Program-made: the position numbers and the translations under genes
Assembly: GCA_016179965.1 (NCBI GenBank)
Contig: JACPCF010000025.1
Location: forward strand, 1-63,354
DNA: 63,354 nucleotides
Direction of reading: 5' to 3'
Source of the DNA: Candidatus Rokuibacteriota bacterium
GTDB lineage: Bacteria > Methylomirabilota > Methylomirabilia > Rokubacteriales > CSP1-6
The notes under the pieces: generated by a model
The model's database searches: none
Seen by the model: the letters and a program-made list of their open reading frames with translations, nothing else
What the model was told of the DNA's origin: nothing
Shown here: piece by piece, positions 16,198 through 27,148 of the stretch
Position numbering within the stretch: position 1 is the first letter of the stretch
How the letters are laid out: every line of letters starts with the position of its first letter

Positions 16198-18183
16198 GTG
16201 TTTCAACTCTCCTCCGATTTCGAGCCCCGGGGAGACCAGCCCCAGGCGATCGAGCGGCTGGTCCGCCTGATCGAGGAAAGGCGCCCGCACGCGGTGCTCC
16301 TCGGCGTCACCGGCTCGGGGAAGACGTTCACCGTGGCCAGCGCGATCGCACGAGTGCAGCGCTCAACCCTGGTCATCTCGCCGAACAAGACCCTGGCGGC
16401 GCAGCTCTACAGCGAGTTCAAGGCCTTCTTCCCGTCGAGCGCGGTCGAGTACTTCGTCTCCTACTACGACTACTACCAGCCCGAGGCCTACATCCCCCAG
16501 ACGGACACCTACATCGAGAAGGACGCCCTGATCAACGACGAGATCGACCGGATGCGCCACTCCGCGACCCAGGCGCTCTTCGAGCGGCGGGACGTCATCG
16601 TCGTGGCCTCGGTCTCCTGCATCTACGGCATCGGCGCCCCCGAAACGTACCGCGGCATGCACGTGGCACTCGCCGAGGGCGCGACGCTGGACCGCGACCG
16701 CATGATCCAGCAGCTCGTGGCCATCCAGTACGAGCGCAACGACTACGACTTCCACCGCGGCACCTTCCGCGTGCGCGGGGACGTGGTCGAGGTTTTTCCA
16801 GCATCAGGTGACACGACGGCCCTCAGGATCGAGCTGTTCGGCGACACGGTAGAGGCCATCTGCCAGATCGACCCCCTCAAGGGCCAGCTGCGGGAGCGGG
16901 TGGGGCAGGTCGCCATCTATCCCGCCAACCACTACGTGACCCCGGAGGACCAGCTGGAACGGGCGATCGAAGGGATCAAGGAGGAGCTGGCAGAGCGGCT
17001 GGAGTTCTTCCGCTCCACCAACCGGTTGCTTGAAGCTCAGAGACTCGAGCAACGTACGTTGTTCGACATCGAGATGCTGCGCGAGATCGGCTACTGCCAC
17101 GGGATCGAGAACTACTCGCGCCACCTGACCGGGCGGAAGCCGGGAGAGCCGCCGCCGACCCTCATGGACTACCTGCCCAAGGACGCGCTGATCATCATCG
17201 ACGAGAGCCACGTGGCCGTCCCCCAGATCCGGGGGATGTACCACGGCGACCGGTCGCGGAAAGAGACTCTCGTGGAATACGGGTTTCGCCTCCCCTCAGC
17301 CTTCGACAACCGGCCGCTGACCTTCGAGGAGTTCTGCGCGATGACCGGGCAGACCGTGTACGTCTCCGCGACCCCCGCGGCGTACGAGCTCCACCAGGCG
17401 GGCGACGCGGTGGCCGAGCAGATCATCCGGCCCACCGGGCTCATGGATCCCGCCATGACGGTGCGCCCCGCGACGGAGCAGGTGGACGACCTGCTCCACG
17501 AGATCAGGACGCGGGCCGAGCGCGACGAGCGGGTGCTGGTGACCACGCTGACCAAGCGGATGGCCGAGGATCTCACCGAGTACTACCAGCAGATGGGGTG
17601 TCGGGTCCGGTACCTCCACTCGGACATCGACACCCTGGACCGGGTCGAGCTGATCCGCGACCTCCGCCTCGGGAAGTTCGACTCCCTGATCGGCATCAAC
17701 CTCCTCCGGGAGGGACTCGACATCCCCGAGGTCTCGCTGGTCGCGATCCTCGACGCCGACAAGGAGGGCTACCTCCGCTCGGCGACCTCCCTCATCCAGA
17801 CCGCCGGCCGCGCCGCCCGGAACGTCCGGGGCGAGGTCATCCTCTACGCCGACCGGATGACGGAATCGATGAAAACCACCATCGCCGAGACCGAGCGCCG
17901 GAGGAAGGTCCAGGAAGAGTACAACCGGCAACACGGGATCACCCCGGAATCCATCAAGAAGTCCATCCGCGAGCTGCTCCAGACCGTGTGGGAGCGCGAC
18001 TACTACACGGTGGAGGTCGCCCGGGAGCGCGAGGAGGCCTACGCGTCCAGCGAAGCGCTCGAGGCCCGGGTGAAGGAGCTGGAGGCGGCGATGAAGGAGG
18101 CGGCCCGGCGCCTGGACTTCGAGCGGGCGGCCGAGCTGCGCGACAGGATCAAGGCGTTGAAGAAGAAGGAGCTGACGCTCTAG
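16198..18183 (+). CDS. uvrB: Excinuclease ABC subunit B
   Basis: Damage-verifying helicase-like subunit of nucleotide excision repair. At 661 residues it is full length. Visible are Walker [11 protein letters not shown], the beta-hairpin [21 protein letters not shown], the DEAD-like [12 protein letters not shown], the helicase region [29 protein letters not shown] with [15 protein letters not shown], and the C-terminal UVR domain ([23 protein letters not shown]) that binds UvrC. The ORF track extends to 15991, but GTG 16198 ([16 protein letters not shown]) gives the normal UvrB N-terminus. uvrC follows after 6 bases. Confidence 0.98.
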   Translation: MFQLSSDFEPRGDQPQAIERLVRLIEERRPHAVLLGVTGSGKTFTVASAIARVQRSTLVISPNKTLAAQLYSEFKAFFPSSAVEYFVSYYDYYQPEAYIPQTDTYIEKDALINDEIDRMRHSATQALFERRDVIVVASVSCIYGIGAPETYRGMHVALAEGATLDRDRMIQQLVAIQYERNDYDFHRGTFRVRGDVVEVFPASGDTTALRIELFGDTVEAICQIDPLKGQLRERVGQVAIYPANHYVTPEDQLERAIEGIKEELAERLEFFRSTNRLLEAQRLEQRTLFDIEMLREIGYCHGIENYSRHLTGRKPGEPPPTLMDYLPKDALIIIDESHVAVPQIRGMYHGDRSRKETLVEYGFRLPSAFDNRPLTFEEFCAMTGQTVYVSATPAAYELHQAGDAVAEQIIRPTGLMDPAMTVRPATEQVDDLLHEIRTRAERDERVLVTTLTKRMAEDLTEYYQQMGCRVRYLHSDIDTLDRVELIRDLRLGKFDSLIGINLLREGLDIPEVSLVAILDADKEGYLRSATSLIQTAGRAARNVRGEVILYADRMTESMKTTIAETERRRKVQEEYNRQHGITPESIKKSIRELLQTVWERDYYTVEVAREREEAYASSEALEARVKELEAAMKEAARRLDFERAAELRDRIKALKKKELTL

Positions 18184-18189
18184 CGCGCC

Positions 18190-20061
18190 ATGACCCTCGA
18201 CGACAAGCTCCAGCGCCTGCCCGACCGGTCCGGCGTCTATCTCTTCAGGGACGCCAAGGGCCAGGTCGTCTACATCGGCAAGGCGGCCTCCCTCCGGAGC
18301 CGCGTCCGCTCGTACTTTCAGGAGTCCCGGCCCCGGGACCCCAAAACGGACGCCTTGGTGCGGCAGATCAGAGAGCTCGATGTCATCGTCACCGACAACG
18401 AGCTGGAGGCCCTGATCCTCGAGTCCAACCTCGTCAAGAAGCACCGCCCCCGCTACAACATCATCCTCCGGGACGACAAGCACTACCCGTTCCTCAAGCT
18501 CACCACCAACGAGGACTTCCCCCGCCTCGTGGTCGCCCGCCGGGTCCAGAACGACGGCGGCGCCTACTTCGGACCGTTCTATCCGGCCACGGCCATGCGC
18601 GAGACGTTGAGGCTCGTCAGGCAGCTCTTTCCCCTCAGGACCTGCCGGATCAAGATCGACGGGTCGCTCGAGCGGCCCTGCGTCCAGTACTACATCCACC
18701 GCTGCAAGGCCCCGTGCACCGGGTGGGAGACGAAGGAGGGCTACGCCCAGACCGTCAGGGACGTGGAGCGGTTCCTGGAGGGCAAGAACGACGACTTGGC
18801 CAAGGAGCTGACCCGGGAGATGGAGAGCGCGGCGGCCGAGCTGAAGTTCGAGCGGGCGGCGGCGTTGCGCGATCAGGTCCAGGCCCTGAACACGGTGAGG
18901 GAGCGCCAGAAAATCATCTCCACGGAAGAGGTGGATCAGGACATCCTCGGGGTGGTGCGCCAGGGGAGCGACGCGTGCGTCCAGCTCTTCTTCGTGAGGC
19001 GCGGGCGCCTCCTGGGCCGGGAGTCCTTCTTCTTCGACCGCGTGTCGGGGTGGAGCGACGGCGAGATCCTGGGGGCGTTCATCCGACAGTTCTACGCGAA
19101 AAACGTCACCCCGCCGCCCGAGCTCCTCCTCTCCGAGGAGATTCCCGACGCCGAGCTGACCCGGGAGTGGCTGAGCCGCCGGCGCGAGGCGCGGGTGGAG
19201 CTCTTCGCCCCCCGGCGGGGCAAGAAGCGCGAGTTCGTGGCGATGGCGGAGGAGAACGCGGCCCTGGCGCTTCAGACTCACCTGCTCTCCCGGGACAACC
19301 GCCAGCAGGTCATCCAGGAGGAGCTGCGGCGCGCGCTGAACCTCCCCGGCCTTCCCAACCGGATCGAAGGCTTCGACATCTCCAACATCCAGGGGAGCGA
19401 GGCCGTCGGCTCCATGGTCGTCTGGGAGAACGGGGGCATGAAGAAGGACGACTACAAGCGCTTCAAGATCAAGAGCGTCGAGGGGGCGGACGACTACGCC
19501 ATGCTCGGGGAGGTGCTCGCGCGCCGCTACGCCCGGGCCCTGGAGGAGGGAGGGGTGCTGCCGGATCTGATCCTCCTCGACGGGGGCCGCGGCCAGCTCA
19601 ACGTGGGGGTAAAAATTCTGGAGGACCTCGGGCTGGACTGGATCCCCCTGGTGGCCCTCGCCAAGCGGGAGGAGGAGGTGTACACGCCCGAGAGCCTCCA
19701 GCCGCTCGCCCTCGACCTGACCGCCCCCGGGCTCTTGACGCTCAGAAAAATCCGCGACGAGGCCCACCGGTTCGCCGTGTCCTACCACAAGACCCTCAGG
19801 AGCCGGCGGACGATCCAGTCGGTACTGGACCAGATTCCCGGCGTGGGCCCGGCCATTCGAACCACCCTCCTGAAATCCCTGGGCTCCGCCCGCAAGGTCC
19901 GGGAGGCCTCCGTCGCGGAGCTGGCGGCCGTTCCCAAGGTCACTCCGAAGCTCGCCCAGAAGATCCACGCCTTCTTCCACCCGGCCGCCGCGGCGGAGGG
20001 GGGGAACTTTCCGGAGGGTCCGCCGGTTAATGGGAGTGAACTCCACAACGGAAGGGGGTGA
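18190..20061 (+). CDS. uvrC: Excinuclease ABC subunit C
   Basis: Dual-incision nuclease of nucleotide excision repair, 623 residues. It has an N-terminal GIY-YIG nuclease (GVYLFRDAKGQVVYIGKAASLRSRVRSYF), a UVR domain near residue 200 (ELKFERAAALRDQVQAL) and an RNase H-like C-terminal nuclease with EGFDISNIQGSEAVGSMV and LILLDGGRGQLN. It ends in tandem helix-hairpin-helix motifs (QIPGVGPAIRTTLL, VPKVTPKLAQKI). It is cotranscribed with uvrB, and its stop abuts the first small secreted protein gene, so that gene may share the transcript. Confidence 0.98.
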   Translation: MTLDDKLQRLPDRSGVYLFRDAKGQVVYIGKAASLRSRVRSYFQESRPRDPKTDALVRQIRELDVIVTDNELEALILESNLVKKHRPRYNIILRDDKHYPFLKLTTNEDFPRLVVARRVQNDGGAYFGPFYPATAMRETLRLVRQLFPLRTCRIKIDGSLERPCVQYYIHRCKAPCTGWETKEGYAQTVRDVERFLEGKNDDLAKELTREMESAAAELKFERAAALRDQVQALNTVRERQKIISTEEVDQDILGVVRQGSDACVQLFFVRRGRLLGRESFFFDRVSGWSDGEILGAFIRQFYAKNVTPPPELLLSEEIPDAELTREWLSRRREARVELFAPRRGKKREFVAMAEENAALALQTHLLSRDNRQQVIQEELRRALNLPGLPNRIEGFDISNIQGSEAVGSMVVWENGGMKKDDYKRFKIKSVEGADDYAMLGEVLARRYARALEEGGVLPDLILLDGGRGQLNVGVKILEDLGLDWIPLVALAKREEEVYTPESLQPLALDLTAPGLLTLRKIRDEAHRFAVSYHKTLRSRRTIQSVLDQIPGVGPAIRTTLLKSLGSARKVREASVAELAAVPKVTPKLAQKIHAFFHPAAAAEGGNFPEGPPVNGSELHNGRG

Positions 20062-20067
20062 ATGCTC

Positions 20068-20325
20068 ATGAAGGCACTCGTGATCGCGATCGCCGCGCTG
20101 ATCCTGGTGGCCAGCCCCGCCATGGCCGGCCAGTGCCCGCTGCTGATCAAACAGCTGAACGAGGCCGTGGGGAAGATGAAGGCGGATGATGCGAAGGTGA
20201 AGGCGGCCAAGCCGCTGATCGCCGACGCCCAGAAGCTCCACGACGGCGCCAAGCACGCCGACGCCATCAAGAAGTGCGACGAGGCGGCCAAGGTTCTCGG
20301 AGTCAAGCTGGAGAAGAAGATGTAG
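20068..20325 (+). CDS. Small secreted protein, paralog 1 of 3
   Basis: About 85 residues with a signal peptide (MKALVIAIAALILVASPAMA, cleavage before GQCP). ATG 20068 is preferred over ATG 20062 because it gives a standard signal peptide and suits the GGAAGGGGGTGA ribosome site. The mature part begins QCPLLIKQLNEA and ends KHADAIKKCDEAAKVLGVKLEKKM, an all-helical, Lys/Ala-rich pattern shared with the two paralogs at 20343 and 22706. Here, uniquely, there is a second Cys. No known family is recognised. It acts in the periplasm or outside. Confidence 0.8.
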   Translation: MKALVIAIAALILVASPAMAGQCPLLIKQLNEAVGKMKADDAKVKAAKPLIADAQKLHDGAKHADAIKKCDEAAKVLGVKLEKKM

Positions 20326-20342
20326 GCCCTAGTGAGTTCAGG

Positions 20343-20603
20343 ATGCGCCGACTGATCATGGCGGTTGCGACGGGAGCCCTCGGGCTGGTTCTGTCCGCGG
20401 GGCCGGTCCTGGCCTTTCAGTGCCCGACACTGATCAAGCAGATCAATGACGCGGCGAGCAACCGCTTCGACGCGGGAGCCGCCAGCGCTAAGGCGATGGC
20501 CGCGGAAGCCGACGCCCTGCACAAAGCGGGCAAGCACGCCGAGGCGGTGGCCAAGGCCGACGAGGCTGCCAAGGCGATGGGTCTCAAGCTCATGAAGAAG
20601 TAG
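20343..20603 (+). CDS. Small secreted protein, paralog 2 of 3
   Basis: An 86-residue protein with a signal peptide (MRRLIMAVATGALGLVLSAGPVLA). The mature sequence begins FQCPTLIKQINDAASNRFDAGAAS and ends GKHAEAVAKADEAAKAMGLKLMKK. It is most similar to paralog 3, sharing the NRFD-G-AASA stretch. It follows paralog 1 by 17 bases, so the two are likely one transcript, ended by the hairpin at 20617. The ORF track start at 20274 is too far upstream. Function unknown. The single Cys may attach a ligand or form an intermolecular disulfide. Confidence 0.82.
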   Translation: MRRLIMAVATGALGLVLSAGPVLAFQCPTLIKQINDAASNRFDAGAASAKAMAAEADALHKAGKHAEAVAKADEAAKAMGLKLMKK

Positions 20604-20616
20604 CCGCGAAGCCGAC

Positions 20617-20669
20617 CCCGGGGGCCCGTCCCGCCACGCACGGCGGCGCGGCCCCCGGGAAGCTTTCTT
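20617..20669 (+). terminator. Terminator after secreted paralog 2
   Basis: CCCGGGGGCC and GGCCCCCGGG form the outer stem, with an inner CCGCC/GGCGG stem, followed by AAGCTTTCTT. A similar hairpin follows paralog 3, so this is part of a duplicated block. Confidence 0.7.
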
Positions 20670-20706
20670 GCGTCTCCCGCCTAAGTGTGGAAAAATCAGC
20701 ACTAAT
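20668..20706 (+). promoter_or_regulatory. Duplicated 28-base element (copy A), possible promoter of the cupredoxin gene
   Basis: The 28 bases 20679-20706, including CTAAGTGTGGAAAAATCAGC, are identical to 23061-23088. In both places the element ends 0-1 bases before an ATG. TTGCGT at 20668 with 17-base spacing to AAAAAT (20691) could be a promoter. The same spacing is kept in copy B (TTGCTT, 17, AAAAAT). Confidence 0.7.
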
Positions 20707-20707
20707 C

Positions 20708-21040
20708 ATGATGACATGGCTCCGGGGAGCAGCACTGGCGCTCGCTCCGCTGGGTGCCCTTCTCGTTCACGCTTATGGTACGGCGGCTGACTTCACGATC
20801 ATCCAGAAGAACAGCACCTTTTCCGTCCACCAGATCACGATCAAGGTCGGGGATCGGATTACATTCGTGAACGCGGACAGCGCGAACCACAACGTGTATT
20901 CAGAGACAAAAGGCTCCGAGTTTGACATACTCCAGCGTCCCGGGCGCTCCGATACGGTTCGCTTCTCGCAGCCTGGCAGCGTCGAGGTCCAGTGCGCCAT
21001 CCATCCCGACATGACACTGGAGGTGCAGGTGAGGCCGTAA
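20708..21040 (+). CDS. Periplasmic cupredoxin (plastocyanin-like blue copper protein)
   Basis: About 110 residues with a signal peptide (WLRGAALALAPLGALLVHAYGTA). The type-1 copper ligands are visible: His in SANHNVYSE, then Cys, His and Met in QCAIHPDM. The beta-strand region KVGDRITFVNADS is typical of short plastocyanin-like cupredoxins. ATG 20708 is chosen because the ORF track start (GTG 20687) lies inside the duplicated 28-base element. The next gene, a heme-c sensor cyclase, begins 11 bases after the stop. The copper protein may pass electrons or copper status to that sensor (inference). Confidence 0.92.
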   Translation: MMTWLRGAALALAPLGALLVHAYGTAADFTIIQKNSTFSVHQITIKVGDRITFVNADSANHNVYSETKGSEFDILQRPGRSDTVRFSQPGSVEVQCAIHPDMTLEVQVRP

Positions 21041-21051
21041 CGGACGTGGGG

Positions 21052-22605
21052 ATGATGCTCCTCGACCACCTGCAGCGGCGCCTTCGCGTCAAGGTCATCG
21101 CGTTGATCGCCGGGATCCTGATCGTCGGCTTCGGCCTCCTCGTGATCCTGAACATCGGGCGCGAGGCCCAGATACTCGGAAGCATCCAGAGCGGCATGCT
21201 CCAGGCACGGCCGGACGTCATCCGCCGGCTCGTGCAGGACCTCAGGTCGGAGCTCAAGGACGTCCGTCGGCTCGACGTGTATCGGGCGAACGGCGTGGAG
21301 GCGTTCTCCGACCTCGAGACGCTGAATCGGGTGAACCAGCTCGCCAAGCTGGACCCGGAGGTGGTCAAGCGCATCTACCGGATGCACCGCGAGCCGGGAG
21401 AGCGGATCAGCCATCCGCTGTTCACGCGGGCCGTGGAGACCATCACGTCCCAGGAGACCTACGAGTCCCTCGACGGCGGCCGAGTGCTCACCCTCTTCCG
21501 ACCCCTGGAGAACCGCAAGAGGTGCCAGGCGTGCCACGGCGAAGACCACCGGGTCCGCGGCGTGGTCCGGATCACCCTCGGGGTCGAGAAGCTGGATGCG
21601 GAGCTTCGGGCGGCCCGGAACCGGCAGATCGCGATCGCCGCGCTGACGATCCTCGGCGTGACGGCCACTGTGATCGTCTTCCTGGGCCGTGTCGTCCTGG
21701 AGCCGATCGCCCGGGTGGCGGCCGCCGCTCGGCGAATCGGCGCCGGGGACTTCGACGCGCGGGTGGCGGCGGGGAGGCGGGACGAGATCGGTGATCTCGG
21801 ACGGGTGATCAACGACATGGCGAACCGCCTCGACGCCGCGCGCACCGACCTGGAGGCGCGTAATGCCGAGCTCGCGACCACCTTGCAGAGCCTCACGGAG
21901 TCGATGAAGAAGGTCGAGCTGCTCGAGCAGGTCAAGGGCGAGCTGGCCAAGTTCGTGCCCGAGTCCGTGAAGCGGCTGCTCGAGCAGAACCCGGACGCGC
22001 GTGAGCTCGAGAAGCGCGAGGCGGACGTGTCCGTCCTGTTCCTCGACGTGGAAGGCTACACGCGCCTCTCCGAGCAGCTCGCGCCCCAGCAGCTCAACCG
22101 GATGATCCAGGCCTACTTCTCGGGCTTCCTCGAGATCATCCGGGCCCACCACGGCGACGTCAACGAAACGGCGGGCGACGGCCTCATGGTGATCTTCCAG
22201 AGCGAGGGGAGCCGCACACGCCACGCCCAGAACGCTGCGGGCGCGGCCTTCGAGCTCCTCGGCAAGGTCGTCGAGCTCAACCAGGAGTTCGTCGGGGTCT
22301 ACCCGCCCGTGGCAATCCACGTCGGGATCAACAGCGGCCCGGCGCTGGTCGGCGCGACGAAGCTGGATGCCAGCGGCGGCGGCCGCTGGACCTTCACCGC
22401 TTCTGGCCCGACGACAAACCTGGCGGCCCGCACCGCGGGGCTCACGAAGGGGGGCGAGGTCAGGGTGGGCCCCGAGACGGCCGAGCGGATCAAGCACCAC
22501 TACGTGCTCCAGGACACCGGTGAGCATCAACTCAAGAATGTCTCTCAGCCGGTGCGGGTCTACCGGCTGGTTCCCGCGGGGGTCTACCGGACAGTCGACC
22601 CCTGA
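21052..22605 (+). CDS. Membrane nucleotidyl cyclase (class III) with periplasmic c-heme sensor domain and HAMP
   Basis: About 517 residues. A first TM helix (VIALIAGILIVGFGLLVIL, near residue 18) is followed by a periplasmic domain of about 150 residues ending in a c-heme motif, CQACHG, followed by VRGVVRITLGV, as in heme-c Cache/PAS-type sensors. A second TM (about 189-212), a HAMP linker (RRDEIGDLGRVINDMA), a coiled coil and the catalytic domain follow. The metal Asps are in LFLDVEGYTRLSE and TAGDGLMVIF, and the transition-state Asn/Arg in TTNLAARTAG. The base-selecting position that is Lys in adenylate cyclases is Glu here (NETAGD), as in guanylate cyclases, so the product could be cGMP or cAMP. 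Confidence 0.92.
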   Translation: MMLLDHLQRRLRVKVIALIAGILIVGFGLLVILNIGREAQILGSIQSGMLQARPDVIRRLVQDLRSELKDVRRLDVYRANGVEAFSDLETLNRVNQLAKLDPEVVKRIYRMHREPGERISHPLFTRAVETITSQETYESLDGGRVLTLFRPLENRKRCQACHGEDHRVRGVVRITLGVEKLDAELRAARNRQIAIAALTILGVTATVIVFLGRVVLEPIARVAAAARRIGAGDFDARVAAGRRDEIGDLGRVINDMANRLDAARTDLEARNAELATTLQSLTESMKKVELLEQVKGELAKFVPESVKRLLEQNPDARELEKREADVSVLFLDVEGYTRLSEQLAPQQLNRMIQAYFSGFLEIIRAHHGDVNETAGDGLMVIFQSEGSRTRHAQNAAGAAFELLGKVVELNQEFVGVYPPVAIHVGINSGPALVGATKLDASGGGRWTFTASGPTTNLAARTAGLTKGGEVRVGPETAERIKHHYVLQDTGEHQLKNVSQPVRVYRLVPAGVYRTVDP

Positions 22606-22705
22606 CGGAACTTTGAGGAGCTGTTCGTGGTTTTTTAGGGTAGAGTCGCTGAAACGGGCCCTGCCTCCCTGGAAGCGAGCCCCAAAGGAAAGGGGGTGAT
22701 TCAGA

Positions 22706-22987
22706 ATGAACCGCCCGATCATCGGGATTACCACGTTGCTCCTGGCCGTCGGCCTCTCCGTCAGTCCCGCGGTGGCCGGCCAGTGCCCGGCGCTGATCGC
22801 CCAGATCATGGCTGCGGCGGGCAACCGTTTCGACGGGAGCGCCGCCAGCGCGAGGGCGCTGGCCGCTCAGGCAAAGATGCTCCACGACGAAGCCGTTAGC
22901 ATGAAGCAAGCTGCGAAGCATGCCGAGTCCGTGGCGAAGGCCCAAGAGGCCGCCAAAGCGATCGGTCTGACCCTCAAGATGAAGTAG
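22706..22987 (+). CDS. Small secreted protein, paralog 3 of 3
   Basis: A 93-residue protein with a signal peptide (MNRPIIGITTLLLAVGLSVSPAVA). The mature part begins GQCPALIAQIMAAAGNRFDGSAAS and ends KHAESVAKAQEAAKAIGLTLKMK. Compared with paralog 2 it has a short extra helix segment (EAVSMKQA). The ribosome site is GGAAAGGGGGTGA. The downstream hairpin and the 28-base element match those after paralog 2, so this gene with its 3' flank is a duplicated unit now lying on the far side of the cupredoxin and cyclase genes. Function unknown. Confidence 0.82.
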   Translation: MNRPIIGITTLLLAVGLSVSPAVAGQCPALIAQIMAAAGNRFDGSAASARALAAQAKMLHDEAVSMKQAAKHAESVAKAQEAAKAIGLTLKMK

Positions 22988-22997
22988 CCCCCAGCCC

Positions 22998-23051
22998 CCC
23001 CGGGGGCCGACCTGCCGTTTGGCGCGGGGCCGGCCCCCGGGGACCTTTCTT
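22998..23051 (+). terminator. Terminator after secreted paralog 3
   Basis: The arms CCCCGGGGGCCG and CGGCCCCCGGGG form a perfect 12-base stem around a GC-rich loop, followed by ACCTTTCTT. It is the counterpart of the hairpin at 20617. Confidence 0.7.
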
Positions 23052-23088
23052 GCTTCCTTGGCCTAAGTGTGGAAAAATCAGCACTAAT
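23050..23088 (+). promoter_or_regulatory. Duplicated 28-base element (copy B), possible promoter of leuS
   Basis: Bases 23061-23088 are identical to 20679-20706. TTGCTT (23050) is spaced 17 bases from AAAAAT (23073-23078). The ATG of leuS follows the element immediately, so a transcript from this promoter would be almost leaderless. Confidence 0.7.
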
Positions 23089-25567
<2,479 letters not shown>

Positions 25568-25631
25568 ACTGGCGCGGGTGCCCGCAGAGGTGGCTCGCTT
25601 GCGCTCGCGCGTCCGTGAGGTCTACTTGAGC

Positions 25632-26144
25632 ATGAGCCGGTGCCGTCGAGTCTGGGCCCTCGTCGCCGCGGCCATCGTGCTCCTGGCAGGCTGCGGCTAC
25701 TCCCTCCGCGGGAGCCTGCCGGGGCACATCCGAACCGTGGCCGTCCCGGTGTTCGTCAACAAAACCCAGGAGCCGGCGGTGGAGAACTTCCTGACGCGGG
25801 CCGTCGTGGACGCCTTCGTCACCAGCGGGAGGCTCAAGGTCGTGCGGCTGGAGGAGGCCGACTCCATCCTGGAGGGCGAGATCGTCGGCTACCGGGTGGA
25901 TTCGCTCTCCTTCGATCCCCGGGCCAACGTCCGCGAATACCGCTTGACCGTCACCCTGAACCTCCAATTCCGCGACGTCAGGCAGAACGTCACGCTCTGG
26001 CGCCAGGAGGGCATCCAGGAGAAGGCCGACTTCAGGGTCCCCGGCCAGGTTGCCGCCACGATCACCAGCGAGGAATCCGCCCTGCGGCTGGCGGCCGTGG
26101 ACATCGGGCGCGCCATTGTCAACCTGGCAGTAGACCGGTTCTAG
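25632..26144 (+). CDS. lptE: LptE-like LPS-assembly lipoprotein
   Basis: A 170-residue outer-membrane lipoprotein. The N-terminus is a lipoprotein signal with lipobox LLAGC and mature start CGYSLRGSLPGHIRTVAVPVF, the hallmark of the LptE (formerly RlpB) family. The rest is a small alpha/beta domain (EPAVENFLTRAVVDAF, ILEGEIVGYRVDS, LAAVDIGRAIVNL). LptE plugs and helps assemble LptD in the outer membrane. LptD itself is not in the window. ATG 25632 is chosen because it begins the signal peptide. It lies between leuS and holA, the conserved order. Confidence 0.88.
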   Translation: MSRCRRVWALVAAAIVLLAGCGYSLRGSLPGHIRTVAVPVFVNKTQEPAVENFLTRAVVDAFVTSGRLKVVRLEEADSILEGEIVGYRVDSLSFDPRANVREYRLTVTLNLQFRDVRQNVTLWRQEGIQEKADFRVPGQVAATITSEESALRLAAVDIGRAIVNLAVDRF

Positions 26145-26155
26145 CTCCCCGCCGG

Positions 26156-27148
26156 ATGGACTACGCCGGATTCCTCCGCGACGTGGAGCGTGAACGCGTT
26201 CCACCGATCGTCCTCCTCCACGGCGGCGAACCCCGGCTCCTCGACGAGGCCCTGGCCAAGATCACCGGCGCCCTCTTCTCGGACCCCTCCCTCCTCGCGC
26301 TGAACCGCGAGGTGTTCGATGGCGCGGAGACGGCGGGAGAGGACGTCGTGCGGTCCGCGCTCACGCTGCCGTTACTGGCCGCGGCTCGCCTCGTGGTGGT
26401 GAAGGACGCCCAGGCGCTCCCGGCGAAGACCGGGGACGCGCTGGTCGAATACTGCCGGGATCCCAGCCCCTACGCGCGGCTCGTCTTCCTCGCCAGCGAA
26501 CCGCTGGCGCCCAGCCACTGGCTCCTGAAAGCCCTGCCGCCCGCCTCCGTGGTCGAAGTCCGCGGCCTCGCCGGGCGGGCCCTGGTCTCCTGGCTCCAGG
26601 CCCGCGCCCGGGAGGAGGGGGCCGACCTGACGGAGGGCGCGGCCCAGCTGCTGGTCCGCTGGGCCGGCGAGGATCTGACGACGCTCTCGGGCGAGCTGGA
26701 AAAGGCCCTCCTCTTCGCCGGGGAGCGCTCCATCACGGAGGACCATGTCCGGGGCGTGGTCGGCGAGCATCGACTGCTCAGGACGTTCGAGCTGACCGAC
26801 GCCATCGAGCGTCGCGAGACCGGCCGCGCGCTGACGCTTCTGGAGAGCCTGCTCGCGTCGGGCGAGGAGCCGCTGGCGATCCTGGGCCTGCTCGCGCGAC
26901 AGGTGCGGACGACGTGGCAGGTCGCCGAGTGGCGGAGGCAGGGAACGTCGGCGGAGGAGATCGCTCGTCTCCTTCGCCGCCCTCCCTTCGCCGTCGAGAG
27001 CCTGGCGGCGCGCGCCGCGACCCTCTCCGCGCCGTGGCTCGCCCGCGCCCTCGCCCGCTGCTGGGAGGTCGAGCGGAGCCTGAAGAGCGGCGGGCGCCCG
27101 CGGCCCGAGCTGACCCTCCTCGTCGCCGACCTCTGCCGGGCCGGATGA
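26156..27148 (+). CDS. holA: DNA polymerase III delta subunit
   Basis: Clamp-loader subunit that opens the sliding clamp. At 330 residues it has the family length. Recognisable parts are the N-terminal VPPIVLLHGGEPRLLDEALAKI, VFDGAE, LPLLAAARLVVVKDAQALP, the middle helical ITEDHVRGVVGEH and the C-terminal collar region FELTDAIERRETGRALTLLESLLASGEEPLAILGLLARQVR. ATG 26156 starts 11 bases after the lptE stop. The stop overlaps the start of the ceramidase-like gene (ATGA). Its presence with dnaE in the same window is notable but not unusual. Confidence 0.93.
   Translation: MDYAGFLRDVERERVPPIVLLHGGEPRLLDEALAKITGALFSDPSLLALNREVFDGAETAGEDVVRSALTLPLLAAARLVVVKDAQALPAKTGDALVEYCRDPSPYARLVFLASEPLAPSHWLLKALPPASVVEVRGLAGRALVSWLQARAREEGADLTEGAAQLLVRWAGEDLTTLSGELEKALLFAGERSITEDHVRGVVGEHRLLRTFELTDAIERRETGRALTLLESLLASGEEPLAILGLLARQVRTTWQVAEWRRQGTSAEEIARLLRRPPFAVESLAARAATLSAPWLARALARCWEVERSLKSGGRPRPELTLLVADLCRAG

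Noticed and set aside
17296-20256. 986-residue minus-strand ORF over uvrB/uvrC
   Set aside because: Shadow frame in high-GC DNA opposite well-conserved genes, with repetitive His/Glu/Leu/Val-rich composition and no domain.
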